Shown here piece after piece: positions 34,814 through 45,774 of a DNA stretch of 64,000 nucleotides (its first letter is position 1; every line of letters begins with the position of its first letter). Under the pieces are notes generated by a model. The model worked only from the letters and a program-made list of their open reading frames with translations, was not told the DNA's origin and searched no databases. The DNA comes from Actinokineospora pegani (lineage in GTDB: Bacteria > Actinomycetota > Actinomycetes > Mycobacteriales > Pseudonocardiaceae), in contig NZ_WHOL01000064.1 of the NCBI RefSeq assembly GCF_009745975.1, positions 62,001 through 126,000 on the forward strand. The letters run 5' to 3'. The position numbers and the translations under genes were made by a program.

Positions 34814-35704
34814 TCAGGCCACGGCGGGGGCGAGCTGCTGGGACAGCCAGTCGGCGACCTCGGCGACCAGGCCGGGGTCGACCGGCTCGGTGAGCTGCCT
34901 GCGGTAGTCCTCGCGGGAGGGGTCGCCGGGGTCGCGGCGCAGCAGGTGGGTCAGGTCGGGCACCCGGCGGACCACCACCGGACCGGGCACCAGTTCGGCG
35001 ATGCGGTCGAGGTCGGCGGGGTCGACGGTCAGGTCCTTGGCGCCGGTCAGCGCGAGGACCGGGGCGCGCACCTCGGCCAGCTCGGTGGCCGGGTCGTAGC
35101 GGACGAAGTCGCGCAGCAGCCGGGGCAGGCGCGGGTCGTCGGCCTCGGCGCGGGCAACGGTGCGCTGCACCTGGTCCTGGGCCGATCGCCCGCGCAGCCG
35201 CAGCCACAGCCTGCTGCGGCGGGGCAGGTCGGCGGTGGTCCAGAGCCGGGCGCTGTCGAGGTAGACCTGCTTGCCGCTGCGCGCGGGGCAGGCCAGCAGC
35301 ACGGCGGCGGCCACGTCGGCGCGGGCGGCGAGGCCCATGGCGTGCAGGGCGCCGTCGCTGTGCCCGACGACGCCGACCGGGCCGATGTCGGCGCGGGCGC
35401 CCAGGGCGGTCAGCGCGGCGGTGGCGGCGGCGCGGTGCTCGGTGAAGCCGAGGTCGCGCCAGCGGGCGTCGGCGTGGCCGCAGCGGTCGTAGCGGTAGGA
35501 GGCGATGCCGCGCGCGGCCAGCCCCTCGGCCATCGCCCGGCCCAGGCCGAGCGCGCCCGCGGGGACGTCGCCCTCGCGGTCGGCCCGCCCGGCCCACAGC
35601 AGCAGGACGGCGGGGTGCGGCCCCTCGCCGTCCGGGAGCGCCAGGGTGCCCGCGAGCGGGGCGGCCCCCCGCTCGATCTCGATCTCCATCTCGGCTTCGC
35701 GCAT
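34814..35704 (-). CDS. Alpha/beta hydrolase
   Basis: 296 aa. The nucleophile elbow is VVGHSDGALH (Ser in GHSDG), the acid is probably Asp in TGAKDLTVDP, and the base is His in DLTHLLRR, all in the right order and spacing. An early segment GRADREGDVPAGALGLGRAM matches the oxyanion-side lid of dienelactone hydrolase/S9-like peptidases. It has no signal peptide and should act in the cytoplasm. The substrate is unknown and the gene is not in an operon. Confidence 0.85.
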   Translation of the reverse strand: MREAEMEIEIERGAAPLAGTLALPDGEGPHPAVLLLWAGRADREGDVPAGALGLGRAMAEGLAARGIASYRYDRCGHADARWRDLGFTEHRAAATAALTALGARADIGPVGVVGHSDGALHAMGLAARADVAAAVLLACPARSGKQVYLDSARLWTTADLPRRSRLWLRLRGRSAQDQVQRTVARAEADDPRLPRLLRDFVRYDPATELAEVRAPVLALTGAKDLTVDPADLDRIAELVPGPVVVRRVPDLTHLLRRDPGDPSREDYRRQLTEPVDPGLVAEVADWLSQQLAPAVA

Positions 35705-35912
35705 CGACCACTTCCCGGTCCCGGTGGCAACGACAGCGGACGATCTTCCTCCCCCACCCCGCCGCTGCCCAAACCCCTGTCACCAAACTGTGAGATGACG
35801 CTGTGCTATCACCACAAAGCCGTCGTTTCCGATTACGTACAGCCAGATGGTTCATCCAACCGTGCTGATCGTTTGTATTGTCTAGGCCGAATGGGTCGGC
35901 CATAGTGACGGA

Positions 35913-36896
35913 GTGAAACTGCGCGCCGTGTCGGTCTTCCTCAAGCTGCTCCTCGTCGTGGGGGCGGTGGCCGTCGTGGCCGGGGTCGGCGTGGGGTGGG
36001 TGGTCACCACCGCGTTCACCGGCGGGGTGGCCACGCTGCCCGCCGACGCGCTCGACACGCTCGTGGACCGGCCTGCCGAGGAGCCCGGCGACCCGCTGAC
36101 CCTGCTGCTGATCGGCACCGACTCCCGGGCGGGCGAGGACGACGGCAGCGGTGTGCGCGGCCAGCGCGCCGACAGCCTGATGGTCATGCGCGTGGCCCCG
36201 GACCGCTCCCGCGTCGACGTGGTGTCCATCCCGCGCGACTCGTGGGTCGACCTGCCCGGCCGCGGCCAGGCCAAGGCCAACGCGGCGCTGGCCTTCGGCG
36301 GGGTGCCGATGACCACCCAGGTGGTCGAGGGGCTGACCGGCTGGCGGGTGGACCACGTGGTGGTGGTCGACTTCACCGCCGTCCGCGAGATCACCACCCA
36401 GCTCGGCGGGGTCACCGTGCAGAACCCGGCGGCGAGCACCGACCCGCGCACCGGCCGGACCTTCGCCGCGGGCGCGCTGCGGCTCGCGGGCGACGACGCG
36501 CTCACCTACGTCCGCCAGCGCCACGGCCTGCCCGGCGGCGACCTCGACCGGATCGTGCGGCAGCAGAAGCTGCTCAAGGGCATCGCGGACGAGCTGCTGA
36601 CCAGCCAGACCCTGACCGACCCCAACCGGTTGCGGCTCGTGCTGGCCGCGCTCGGCGGGCACGTCACCATCGACGCGGGTCTGGCCGGGCCGGGGCTGCC
36701 CCGGGTCGCCTCGGCGGCCGCGGCGGTGCCGGTGGACAGCAGGCACTTCTACACCGCGCCCGTCAGCGGGTCGGGCCGCTCCGCCGACGGGCAGGCCTAC
36801 CTCGAGCTGGACCGGGCGACGCTGGCCTTCGCCTGCGCGGAGATCGCCGCCGGGCGCACCCCGCCGCTGGCACAGGGGACCGACACGATCGGGTGA
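35913..36896 (+). CDS. LytR-CpsA-Psr (LCP) family protein
   Basis: 327 aa. An N-terminal membrane anchor (about 8-35) is followed by the LCP domain (about 60-250). Conserved parts are LLLIGTDSRAG, ADSLMVMRVAP, VVSIPRDSWVDLP, AKANAALAFGG and YVRQRHGLPGGDLDRIVRQQ, with the Arg/Asp residues that hold the polyprenyl-pyrophosphate. LCP enzymes transfer polymers such as arabinogalactan or teichoic acids from lipid carriers to peptidoglycan on the outer face of the membrane. The stop overlaps the next start by 4 bp, so it is coupled to a secreted galactose oxidase-like enzyme. Confidence 0.92.
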   Translation: MKLRAVSVFLKLLLVVGAVAVVAGVGVGWVVTTAFTGGVATLPADALDTLVDRPAEEPGDPLTLLLIGTDSRAGEDDGSGVRGQRADSLMVMRVAPDRSRVDVVSIPRDSWVDLPGRGQAKANAALAFGGVPMTTQVVEGLTGWRVDHVVVVDFTAVREITTQLGGVTVQNPAASTDPRTGRTFAAGALRLAGDDALTYVRQRHGLPGGDLDRIVRQQKLLKGIADELLTSQTLTDPNRLRLVLAALGGHVTIDAGLAGPGLPRVASAAAAVPVDSRHFYTAPVSGSGRSADGQAYLELDRATLAFACAEIAAGRTPPLAQGTDTIG

Positions 36897-39800
36897 AACG
36901 CCGGAATCGCCGCCGACGATGCTGCTCGGTGCTGCGGACATGGCGACTCACCGGAACGGTCCTGGCAGGCGTCCTCCTCACCCCGATGGTCTTGGGCGAG
37001 GGGGACCGAACGGCCGCCACCCACGAGGGGGGTGCGCACCCGGCGGGCAGGCACGTCGTCGCCAACGCGCAGGCGATGATCCCGACCGCGACCAAGCTCC
37101 CCCGCACCGGCTGGACGGCCACGGCGACGAGCGGCACGCCCGCCGCCGTGCTCGACGGCAGCGCCGCGACGCTGTGGGAGTCCGCGGGCGCGCTGCCGCA
37201 GTCGATCACCCTCGACCTGCGCCGGACCCGGCTGGTCTCCGGTCTGGCGGCCACGCCCCGCGCGGGCGGCGGGCGCGGGGCCATCGGCCGCTACGAGGTC
37301 CGGACCAGCCTGGACGGGACCACCTGGGGCGACCCGGTCGCCGCGGGCACGCACGCCGACGACGCCGCGGTGAAGACGATGTCCTTCGCCGTGACCGGGG
37401 CGCGCTTCGTGCGCCTCACCGCGCTCACCGAGGCGGGCGGGCGCGGCCCGTACGCCGCCGTGGCGGAGCTGAACGTGCTGGGCGACCCCGGCGCCCCGGT
37501 CCCGATGGCCGAACTGGCCCGCGCCGGGTGGACCGCGACGGCCAGCGACCAGGAGACCAGTTCCGAGAACGGCGCCGCGTCGAACGTGCTGGACGGCGAC
37601 AACAGCACGATCTGGCACTCCCGCTACAGCACCGCCACCGCCCTGCCGCACAGCATCACCCTCGACCTCAAGCAGCCCACGGCCGTGGGCGGCCTGCTCT
37701 ACCGGCCCCGCCCCAGCGGTGCCAACGGGCGTGTCGGCGAGTACCGGATCTCGGTCTCCACCGACGGCGCGAACTTCGACGACGTCGTGTCCTCCGGCGT
37801 CTGGCCGGACGTGAACGCCGTGCAGGACGCCGGGTTCAGCCGGGTCGCCACCGCGCGGTACGTGCGCCTGACCGCGCTGACCGAGGCGGGCGGCCGCGGC
37901 CCGTGGACCTCGGCGGCGGAGATCTCACTGCTGGGCCCGCTGGCTGGCGTGCACGCGCCGATCACCCGCGCGGGCTGGACCGCGACCGCCGCGGCGCTGG
38001 TGGACAACGACCTCGCGACGACCTGGCGCGGCACGTCGTTCACCGTGGACATGAAGCGCGCGCAGCCGGTCAGCTCGGTCGTCCTCACCCCGACCACCGC
38101 CGACCGCGTCGGCGCCTTCACCATCGCCACCAGCACCAACGGCACCACCTTCAGCACCGCCGCCACCGGGACCTGGGCCGCCGACGGCGCGCCGAAGGCC
38201 GTGGCGCTCACCGCGAACGCCCGCTACCTGCGGCTGACCACCACGCGCACCGGGGCGGCGGCCGAGGTGCACGCCTACGGCCCGCCGGCCGAGCCGGTCA
38301 GCGTCGGCCCGCTGCCCCGCGACGGCTGGACCGCGACCGCCTCGGACCAGGAGACGGCAGGAGAGAACGGCGCCGCCGCCAACGTGCTGGACGGCGGCGC
38401 GGGCACGATCTGGCATTCCAAGTGGACAGCGCCCGCCGCCGCCCTGCCGCACTGGATCGCGCTGGACATGAAGGCGCCGCAGGCGATCGCGGGCGTGCAG
38501 GTGCTCCCGCGCGGCGACAGCGGCAACGGCAACATCGGCCAGTACCGGGTCGAGACCAGCCTCGACGGGACCTCCTTCACCGTCGCCGCGACGGGTTCGT
38601 GGCCCGACAGCACGGCGACGAAGACGGTCCGGTTCCCGCAGACCCAGGCCAGGCACGTGCGGCTGACCGCGCTGACCGAGGCGGGCGGCCGCGGCCCGTG
38701 GACCTCGGCGGCCGAGATCGACGTCCTCGCCGCCTCGGCCGCGCCCGACGCGAGCAAGACGGGCCTGTGGGGCGCGACGATCGGCTTCCCCATCGTGCCG
38801 GTGGCCTCCGCGCTGCTGCCCGGCAACAAGCTGCTGACCTGGTCGGCTTACCAGGCCGACAACTTCGGCGGCAGCAACGGCTACACCCAGACCGCGATCA
38901 TGGACCTGACCACCGGCGAGGTCACCCAGCGCCGGGTCGACAACACCGGGCACGACATGTTCTGCCCCGGCATCTCCCTGCTCGCCGACGGCCGGGTGCT
39001 CGTCGCGGGCGGCAGCGACGCCCAGAAGGCGAGCATCTACGACCCGGTCACCAACGCGTGGACCACCGCCGCGCCGCTCAACACCGCCCGCGGCTACCAG
39101 TCGCAGACCACCCTGTCCAACGGCGACGTGTTCACCGTCGGCGGGTCGTGGAGCGGCGGCGAGGGCGGCAAGGTCGGCGAGGTGTACTCCCCCGCCAGCG
39201 ACTCGTGGCGGACGCTGTCCGGCGTGCGGCCGGAGCCGTTCGCCACCGCCGACCCGCAGGGCGTCTACCGGGCGGACAACCACACCTGGCTGTTCACCGC
39301 GAGCGGCGGCCGGGTCTTCCACGCCGGGCCCAGCAAGCGGATGCACTGGGTCTCCACCACCGGCAGCGGGTCGGTCACCGACGCGGGCCCGCGCGGGGAC
39401 AGCGCGGACGCCATGAACGGCAACGCGGTCATGTACGACGTGGGCAAGATCCTCACCGTCGGCGGCGCGCCCGCCTACCAGGACTCCGACGCCACCGCGC
39501 GCGCCTACACCGTCGACGTCTCCACGGGCACGGCGCAGGTGACCAGGGTCGGCGACCTGGCGTTCGCGCGGGCGTTCGCCACCGGGGTGGTGCTGCCCGA
39601 CGGGAGCGTGCTGGTCATCGGCGGGCAGGCCCGGCCGGTGCCGTTCAGCGACCAGACCGCCGCGCTGACCCCGGAGCTGTGGGACCCGGCGACCGGCCAG
39701 TTCACCAGGCTGGCGCCGATGGCCGTGCCGCGCACCTACCACTCGGTGGCGAACCTGCTGCCCGACGGCAGGGTGTTCGCGGGCGGCGGCGGGCTCTGCG

Positions 39801-40168
39801 GCGCCTGCGCCACCAACCACCTCGACGGGCAGATCCTCACCCCGCCGTACCTGCTCAACGCGGACGGGACGCCCAAGCCGCGCCCCGTGATCACCTCCGC
39901 GCCCGCCACCACCGCGCACGGGGCCGCGCTCACGGTCGGCACCGACCGGGCGGTCACCGGGTTCTCCCTGGTGCGCGTCGGCTCGGTCACCCACACCGTG
40001 GACACCGACCAGCGGCGGGTGCCCCTGGTCCCGACCGCGCTGAGCGCCACCTCGCACCAGGTGACCGTGCCCGCCGACCCCGGCGTGGCCCCGCCGGGCA
40101 GGTACCTGTTGTTCGCGCTCGACGCGAACGGGGTGCCCAGCGTGGCGAAGGAGATCAGGATTGGCTGA
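36893..40168 (+). CDS. Secreted copper-radical oxidase (galactose oxidase-like) with four discoidin-like domains
   Basis: 1091 aa. After a basic N-terminus and signal helix (about 18-35) come four F5/8 type C-like carbohydrate-binding domains (about 70-205, 210-350, 358-465, 475-615; each starts GWTATA). A seven-bladed kelch oxidase domain (620-985) and a C-terminal E-set domain (990-1090) follow. All galactose oxidase active-site residues are found: Cys691 (DMFCPGI) for the thioether with Tyr735 (ARGYQS), Tyr949-His950 (RTYHSV), and His1034 (VTHTVDT). The enzyme should oxidise a primary alcohol of a glycan to an aldehyde with O2, giving H2O2. GTG 36893 overlaps the LCP stop. In Streptomyces the relative GlxA acts on a cell-surface glycan. 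Coupling to LCP suggests a wall-polymer substrate. Confidence 0.92.
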   Translation: MKRRNRRRRCCSVLRTWRLTGTVLAGVLLTPMVLGEGDRTAATHEGGAHPAGRHVVANAQAMIPTATKLPRTGWTATATSGTPAAVLDGSAATLWESAGALPQSITLDLRRTRLVSGLAATPRAGGGRGAIGRYEVRTSLDGTTWGDPVAAGTHADDAAVKTMSFAVTGARFVRLTALTEAGGRGPYAAVAELNVLGDPGAPVPMAELARAGWTATASDQETSSENGAASNVLDGDNSTIWHSRYSTATALPHSITLDLKQPTAVGGLLYRPRPSGANGRVGEYRISVSTDGANFDDVVSSGVWPDVNAVQDAGFSRVATARYVRLTALTEAGGRGPWTSAAEISLLGPLAGVHAPITRAGWTATAAALVDNDLATTWRGTSFTVDMKRAQPVSSVVLTPTTADRVGAFTIATSTNGTTFSTAATGTWAADGAPKAVALTANARYLRLTTTRTGAAAEVHAYGPPAEPVSVGPLPRDGWTATASDQETAGENGAAANVLDGGAGTIWHSKWTAPAAALPHWIALDMKAPQAIAGVQVLPRGDSGNGNIGQYRVETSLDGTSFTVAATGSWPDSTATKTVRFPQTQARHVRLTALTEAGGRGPWTSAAEIDVLAASAAPDASKTGLWGATIGFPIVPVASALLPGNKLLTWSAYQADNFGGSNGYTQTAIMDLTTGEVTQRRVDNTGHDMFCPGISLLADGRVLVAGGSDAQKASIYDPVTNAWTTAAPLNTARGYQSQTTLSNGDVFTVGGSWSGGEGGKVGEVYSPASDSWRTLSGVRPEPFATADPQGVYRADNHTWLFTASGGRVFHAGPSKRMHWVSTTGSGSVTDAGPRGDSADAMNGNAVMYDVGKILTVGGAPAYQDSDATARAYTVDVSTGTAQVTRVGDLAFARAFATGVVLPDGSVLVIGGQARPVPFSDQTAALTPELWDPATGQFTRLAPMAVPRTYHSVANLLPDGRVFAGGGGLCGACATNHLDGQILTPPYLLNADGTPKPRPVITSAPATTAHGAALTVGTDRAVTGFSLVRVGSVTHTVDTDQRRVPLVPTALSATSHQVTVPADPGVAPPGRYLLFALDANGVPSVAKEIRIG

Positions 40169-40220
40169 GGTACATCCCGGTACCACCTATCGGGTATAGA
40201 CGGGTACCCCAAGTCGTTGG

Positions 40221-41429
40221 TTATTCAGGAGTGTGGAGGTAGAAACTCGTGACTCCTCGGTTGTCGACGATCCTGCGCATATCCGGTCGACCGTGGACGA
40301 ACATCTCCGGCCGCACGCCCATCCGGTGTTCGCCGGTCCTCGACGAACGGTCGACGACACCGATTCCGTGGTAGGGCAGCAGCTTGGCGCTGCACTTGAA
40401 CTCGGGGAACAGCCGCAGGCCCAACACCGGGATCGGCTTGGTGTGGATGGTCGCGCGGATCGCGCCGGGGAAGGCCCGCTCCTCCCACTCCAGGTCGGTC
40501 GCGGCGAGCTTGCCCGCCCGGTACTCCGCCAGCGCCCACTCGGCCCTGGCCAGCAGCGGCGCGTGCATCCCGGCCTGCTCGGCGAAGGTCGCCCGCAGCT
40601 CGGCGAAGTCCAGGCCGAGCTTGCCGATGTCCAGGCTCGCCACCATGCTCGAGACCCACCTGGCGTGCTCGTCGGCGCCGAGGCCGTCGGCGAGCGGGTC
40701 GCGGCGCAGCCGCGCGAACCACAGTTCGAACCGCCGCTGGAACAGGTCGGCGGTCGGCTGCAACAGGTCGGTCATGTCGTGCAGCACCAGGTGCCCGCCC
40801 AGGCCCAGCGCGTCGATCCGGTCGCGCAGCTCGATGACGTAGTTGAGCGCCTCGATCGAGGTCACGCCCATGGACGGGCTGTAGAAGGTGCTGTCGGAGA
40901 CGATGTGGAAGACCGCGCCCGGCTCGTGCAGGCCGCCGATCAGGCGCGCGATCCTGGCCAGGTGCAGCAGCGCGACGTCCTCGGCGGCGGTGGCCCGGTG
41001 CGTGTCGAACCGCTTCACCGGGTTCCCGATGACGCAGAACGCCGGGATGACGACCTCCACCGGCCTGCCCTCGGCGACGCAGGCGGCCAACCGCCGCCGC
41101 CACGGCGAGTCCCGGCCGCCGAAGGCCGCCCGCGAGTTGAACTGGAACGCCCGGTGGTTGAGCAGCGCGAGCAGCCGCTCGGTGGTGTCGTCGGCGCTGT
41201 GGCGGGCGAGGAACCTGGACCAGGAGAACCGGGGCGTCACCGCGCACTCGCGCACGAGGTCGCGCAGCTCGTCGTCGAGCTCGCGCACGATGTCGGCGGC
41301 GCCGCGCCTGGGGTCGGCCTCCGGCCATTCCGGGCCGTCGAACAACCTGGAATCGGTAATCGCCTCGCCGTGCGCGGCAACTGCCGCGTATTCGTCGGAT
41401 CGAACCCCGAATGCAGCGGTGGACACCAC
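40221..41429 (-). CDS. Isonitrile (isocyanide) synthase family protein, PvcA/Dit1-like
   Basis: 402 aa. The centre matches PvcA/Dit1: PVEVVIPAFCVIGNPVKRF (usual I-P-A-F-...-K), AAEDVALLHLARIARLIGGL, HEPGAVFHIVSDSTFYSPSM and GVTSIEALNYVIELRDRI. Near the C-terminus come FPGAIRATIHTKP and LLPYHGIGVVD, matching the conserved RxSIH and PWHG segments. The family converts the alpha-amino group of an amino acid (Tyr or Trp) into an isonitrile with ribulose 5-phosphate. GTG 41429 is chosen because AAGGGGG lies 6 bases upstream; upstream ATG/TTG codons lack such a site. No PvcB-type oxygenase is next to it, so it is an orphan, convergent with the copper oxidase. Confidence 0.72.
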   Translation of the reverse strand: MVSTAAFGVRSDEYAAVAAHGEAITDSRLFDGPEWPEADPRRGAADIVRELDDELRDLVRECAVTPRFSWSRFLARHSADDTTERLLALLNHRAFQFNSRAAFGGRDSPWRRRLAACVAEGRPVEVVIPAFCVIGNPVKRFDTHRATAAEDVALLHLARIARLIGGLHEPGAVFHIVSDSTFYSPSMGVTSIEALNYVIELRDRIDALGLGGHLVLHDMTDLLQPTADLFQRRFELWFARLRRDPLADGLGADEHARWVSSMVASLDIGKLGLDFAELRATFAEQAGMHAPLLARAEWALAEYRAGKLAATDLEWEERAFPGAIRATIHTKPIPVLGLRLFPEFKCSAKLLPYHGIGVVDRSSRTGEHRMGVRPEMFVHGRPDMRRIVDNRGVTSFYLHTPE

Positions 41430-41647
41430 GGGATTCCCCCTTGTCGACGACATCGCAATTGTCGTCAAACATTCGGCAACGGGGTGTGTCGTGTCAAGCG
41501 TCGGAAAGTTCCCGACGTGATTTCCATGAGGCGGTGAGCACTTTACATCGGCGATCTATCACGCCCGGAGCCGCGATTTCCCGGGGTGGGCCACGACGAG
41601 AGCGGGGGTGGGACCAACCGGTCCCACCCCCGCGCAGGCGCCGCACG

Positions 41648-43549
<1,902 letters not shown>

Positions 43550-43630
43550 GTCTTTCCTCCCGGTCGCACATCCTCCGAAACCGGCGCGATCGTACCGGTG
43601 CCGCCCGGGGCGGTGGCTATGGTGGCGGAC

Positions 43631-44257
43631 ATGAGCCAGCAGGACCGGACCCGCGCGGGCTACGACGCCATCGCCGCCCCCTACGCCGAGCACTTCGCCG
43701 ACGAGCTTGACGGCAACCCGCTGGCCCGGTCGGTGCTCACCGCTTTCGCCGAACTGGTCGGCGACGGCGCCGCACTGGAGGTGGGCTGCGGCCCCGGCCG
43801 GGTCACCGGGTTCCTGCACGGGCTCGGGGTCGACGTCGCGGGGCTGGACCTCTCGCCAGCGATGGTGGCGCTGGCCCGCGCCGCCCACCCCGGCGTCGAC
43901 TTCGCCGAGGGCGAGATGGCCGCCCTCCCGCACGCCGACGCCTCGCTCGCCGGGCTGCTCGCCTGGTACTCGGTGATCCACACGCCCCGGCCGGAGCTGC
44001 CCGCGCTGTTCGCCGAGTTCCACCGCGTGCTGGCCCCCGGCGGGACCCTGCTGCTGGCGTTCCAGGTCGGCACGTCGACCAAGCACTACGACGAGCTGCT
44101 GGGCCGGGCCGTCGACCTGGACTACCACCGCCTCGACCCGGCCGAGGTCACCGGCCAGTTGGCCGACGCGGGCCTGGCGGTCACCGCCACGCTGGTCACC
44201 GAGCCCGCCGACTGGGAGACGACCCAGCAGGCCCACCTGCTCGCGCGGAAGGGCTGA
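43631..44257 (+). CDS. Class I SAM-dependent methyltransferase
   Basis: 208 aa. Motif I is ALEVGCGPGRVTGFLHGLG, followed by VAGLDLSPAMVALARAA and the post-I acidic segment. FHRVLAPGGTLLLAFQ is the usual motif III. It belongs to the UbiE/Methyltransf_11 group. ATG 43631 is used; an in-frame ATG at 43619 would add four residues. It is divergent from htpG and 28 bp before a reductase gene on the same strand. The substrate is not identifiable. Confidence 0.85.
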   Translation: MSQQDRTRAGYDAIAAPYAEHFADELDGNPLARSVLTAFAELVGDGAALEVGCGPGRVTGFLHGLGVDVAGLDLSPAMVALARAAHPGVDFAEGEMAALPHADASLAGLLAWYSVIHTPRPELPALFAEFHRVLAPGGTLLLAFQVGTSTKHYDELLGRAVDLDYHRLDPAEVTGQLADAGLAVTATLVTEPADWETTQQAHLLARKG

Positions 44258-44285
44258 GACCGGCGGTCCGGGGTACACCAGGGGC

Positions 44286-45149
44286 ATGACGCTCACCGTT
44301 GCTGTGCTGGGGACCGGGATCATGGGCGCGGGGATGGCCCGCAGCCTCGCCCGCGAGGGCCACTCCGTCCGGGTCTGGAACCGCGACCGCGCCAAGGCCG
44401 AGGCCGTGTCGGCGGAGCTGGCCGGGGCGCTGTTCGACGCCATCGCGGTCGCGGACTCCCCCGCCGAGGCGGTGGCGGGCGCGGACGTCGTGATCACCAT
44501 GCTGTTCGACCTGGCCGCCACCGAGTCGGTGATGGCCGAGGCGCTGCCCGCCGTGACCGGCACGTGGGTCCAGTCGGCCACCGTCGGCCTGCCCGGCGCC
44601 CTGGCCCTGGCCGGGGCGGCGGAGCAGGCGGGCGTGCCGCACGTGGACGCGCCGGTCCTGGGCACCCGCGCGCCCGCGGAGCAGGGCAAGCTCACGGTCC
44701 TGGCGGGCGGGTCACCCAGCGACCCGGTGACCACCGTCTTCGACGCCATCGGCGCCAGGACGGTCTGGGTCGGCCCGACCCCCGGCGACGGCCACCGCCT
44801 CAAGCTGACCACCAACGCCTGGGTCGTCTCCCTCACCGCCGCGACCGCGCAGAGCGTGGAGCTGGCCACCGGCCTGGGCATCGACCCGGCGCTGTTCCTG
44901 GACGTGATCGCGGGCGGCCCGCTGGACAGCGGCTACGCCCAGGCCAAGGGCGCGGCCATGGTCGCGGGCGAGTACCCCACGTCCTTCGGCCTGGACGGCG
45001 CGGTGAAGGACTCGACCCTGATCGCCGAGGCGCTCGCGGGCGCGGGCAAGGACAACAGGCTCATGGCGGCGGTGAACCACCTCTACGCCACCGCCGCCGA
45101 ACGCGGGCACGCCGGGGACGACATGGCGGCGGTCAACCGGGGCTTCTGA
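44286..45149 (+). CDS. NAD(P)-dependent oxidoreductase, 6-phosphogluconate/3-hydroxyisobutyrate dehydrogenase type
   Basis: 287 aa. The N-terminal Rossmann motif is VLGTGIMGAGMARSL. The substrate-binding DAPVLGTRAPAEQGKLTVL and the catalytic-lysine helix HRLKLTTNAWVVS are the beta-hydroxyacid dehydrogenase signatures. The C-terminal helical domain ends ERGHAGDDMAAVNRGF. Members oxidise beta-hydroxyacids or act as imine reductases. The catalytic residue is Lys rather than the Asp of imine reductases, which favours the hydroxyacid role. The exact substrate is unknown. Confidence 0.88.
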   Translation: MTLTVAVLGTGIMGAGMARSLAREGHSVRVWNRDRAKAEAVSAELAGALFDAIAVADSPAEAVAGADVVITMLFDLAATESVMAEALPAVTGTWVQSATVGLPGALALAGAAEQAGVPHVDAPVLGTRAPAEQGKLTVLAGGSPSDPVTTVFDAIGARTVWVGPTPGDGHRLKLTTNAWVVSLTAATAQSVELATGLGIDPALFLDVIAGGPLDSGYAQAKGAAMVAGEYPTSFGLDGAVKDSTLIAEALAGAGKDNRLMAAVNHLYATAAERGHAGDDMAAVNRGF

Positions 45150-45218
45150 TCGTCGCGCCCGATCCGATCGTTGATCGGCCTGCTCGCGCAGACCGGCGGC
45201 CTGTGACCCGACGCGCCG

Positions 45219-45249
45219 GGGCCCCCGGGGAGCAGCTCCCCGGGGGCCC
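45219..45249. terminator. Hairpin terminator between convergent genes
   Basis: A 15-bp GC-only-to-AT-tipped stem (45219-45233 with 45235-45249) just before the end of the cyclophilin gene. Serves the reductase and the cyclophilin, which converge here. Confidence 0.75.
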
Positions 45250-45272
45250 GGTGGTTCAGTGCGCGCGGTGGG

Positions 45273-45770
45273 TCAGACGACCTCGACCTTGGTGATCACG
45301 ACCTGCTCGGTGGGCACGTCCTGCATCCCGTTGGAGAACCCGGTCCGCACCTTGCCGATGGCGTCCACCACGTCCTTGCCCTCGACGACCTCGCCGAACA
45401 CCGTGTAGCCCCACCCCTGCGGGGTCTTGGCGGTGTGGTTCAGGAAGTCGTTGTCCGAGGTGTTGATGAAGAACTGCGACGTCGCCGAGTGCGGCACGCT
45501 CGTGCGCGCCATGGCGACGGTGTACTTGGTGTTCTTGAGTCCGTTGTCGGCCTCGTTCTCGACCGGCGAGTTGGTCGGCTTCTGCTTGAACGAGGTGTCG
45601 AAGCCACCCCCCTGGGCCATGAAGTTGTCGATCACCCGGTGGAAGATCGTGCCGTCGTAGTGCCCGGCCTTCACGTACTCCAGGAAGTTCGCGACCGACT
45701 TGGGCGCCTTCTCCTCGTTGAGCGCCACAACGACGTCGCCCGCACTGGTGCTGATCCTGACATTGGTCAT
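45273..45770 (-). CDS. Peptidyl-prolyl cis-trans isomerase (cyclophilin)
   Basis: 165 aa. The cyclophilin core is complete: FHRVIDNFMAQGGGF (catalytic Arg and the MAQGG loop), TSQFFINTSDNDFLNHT and YTVFGEVVEGKDVVDAI. There is no signal peptide, so it is cytoplasmic. ATG 45770 is preceded by AGGATAGAGG, which runs through the stop codon of the NACHT gene 4 bp upstream, so the two may be co-transcribed. It speeds proline isomerisation during folding. Confidence 0.95.
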   Translation of the reverse strand: MTNVRISTSAGDVVVALNEEKAPKSVANFLEYVKAGHYDGTIFHRVIDNFMAQGGGFDTSFKQKPTNSPVENEADNGLKNTKYTVAMARTSVPHSATSQFFINTSDNDFLNHTAKTPQGWGYTVFGEVVEGKDVVDAIGKVRTGFSNGMQDVPTEQVVITKVEVV

Positions 45771-45774
45771 GCCT

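Noticed and set aside
40169-40220. Terminator between the copper oxidase and isonitrile synthase genes
   Set aside because: Only short GGTACC and GGGTA/TACCC matches are present; no stable stem could be drawn.
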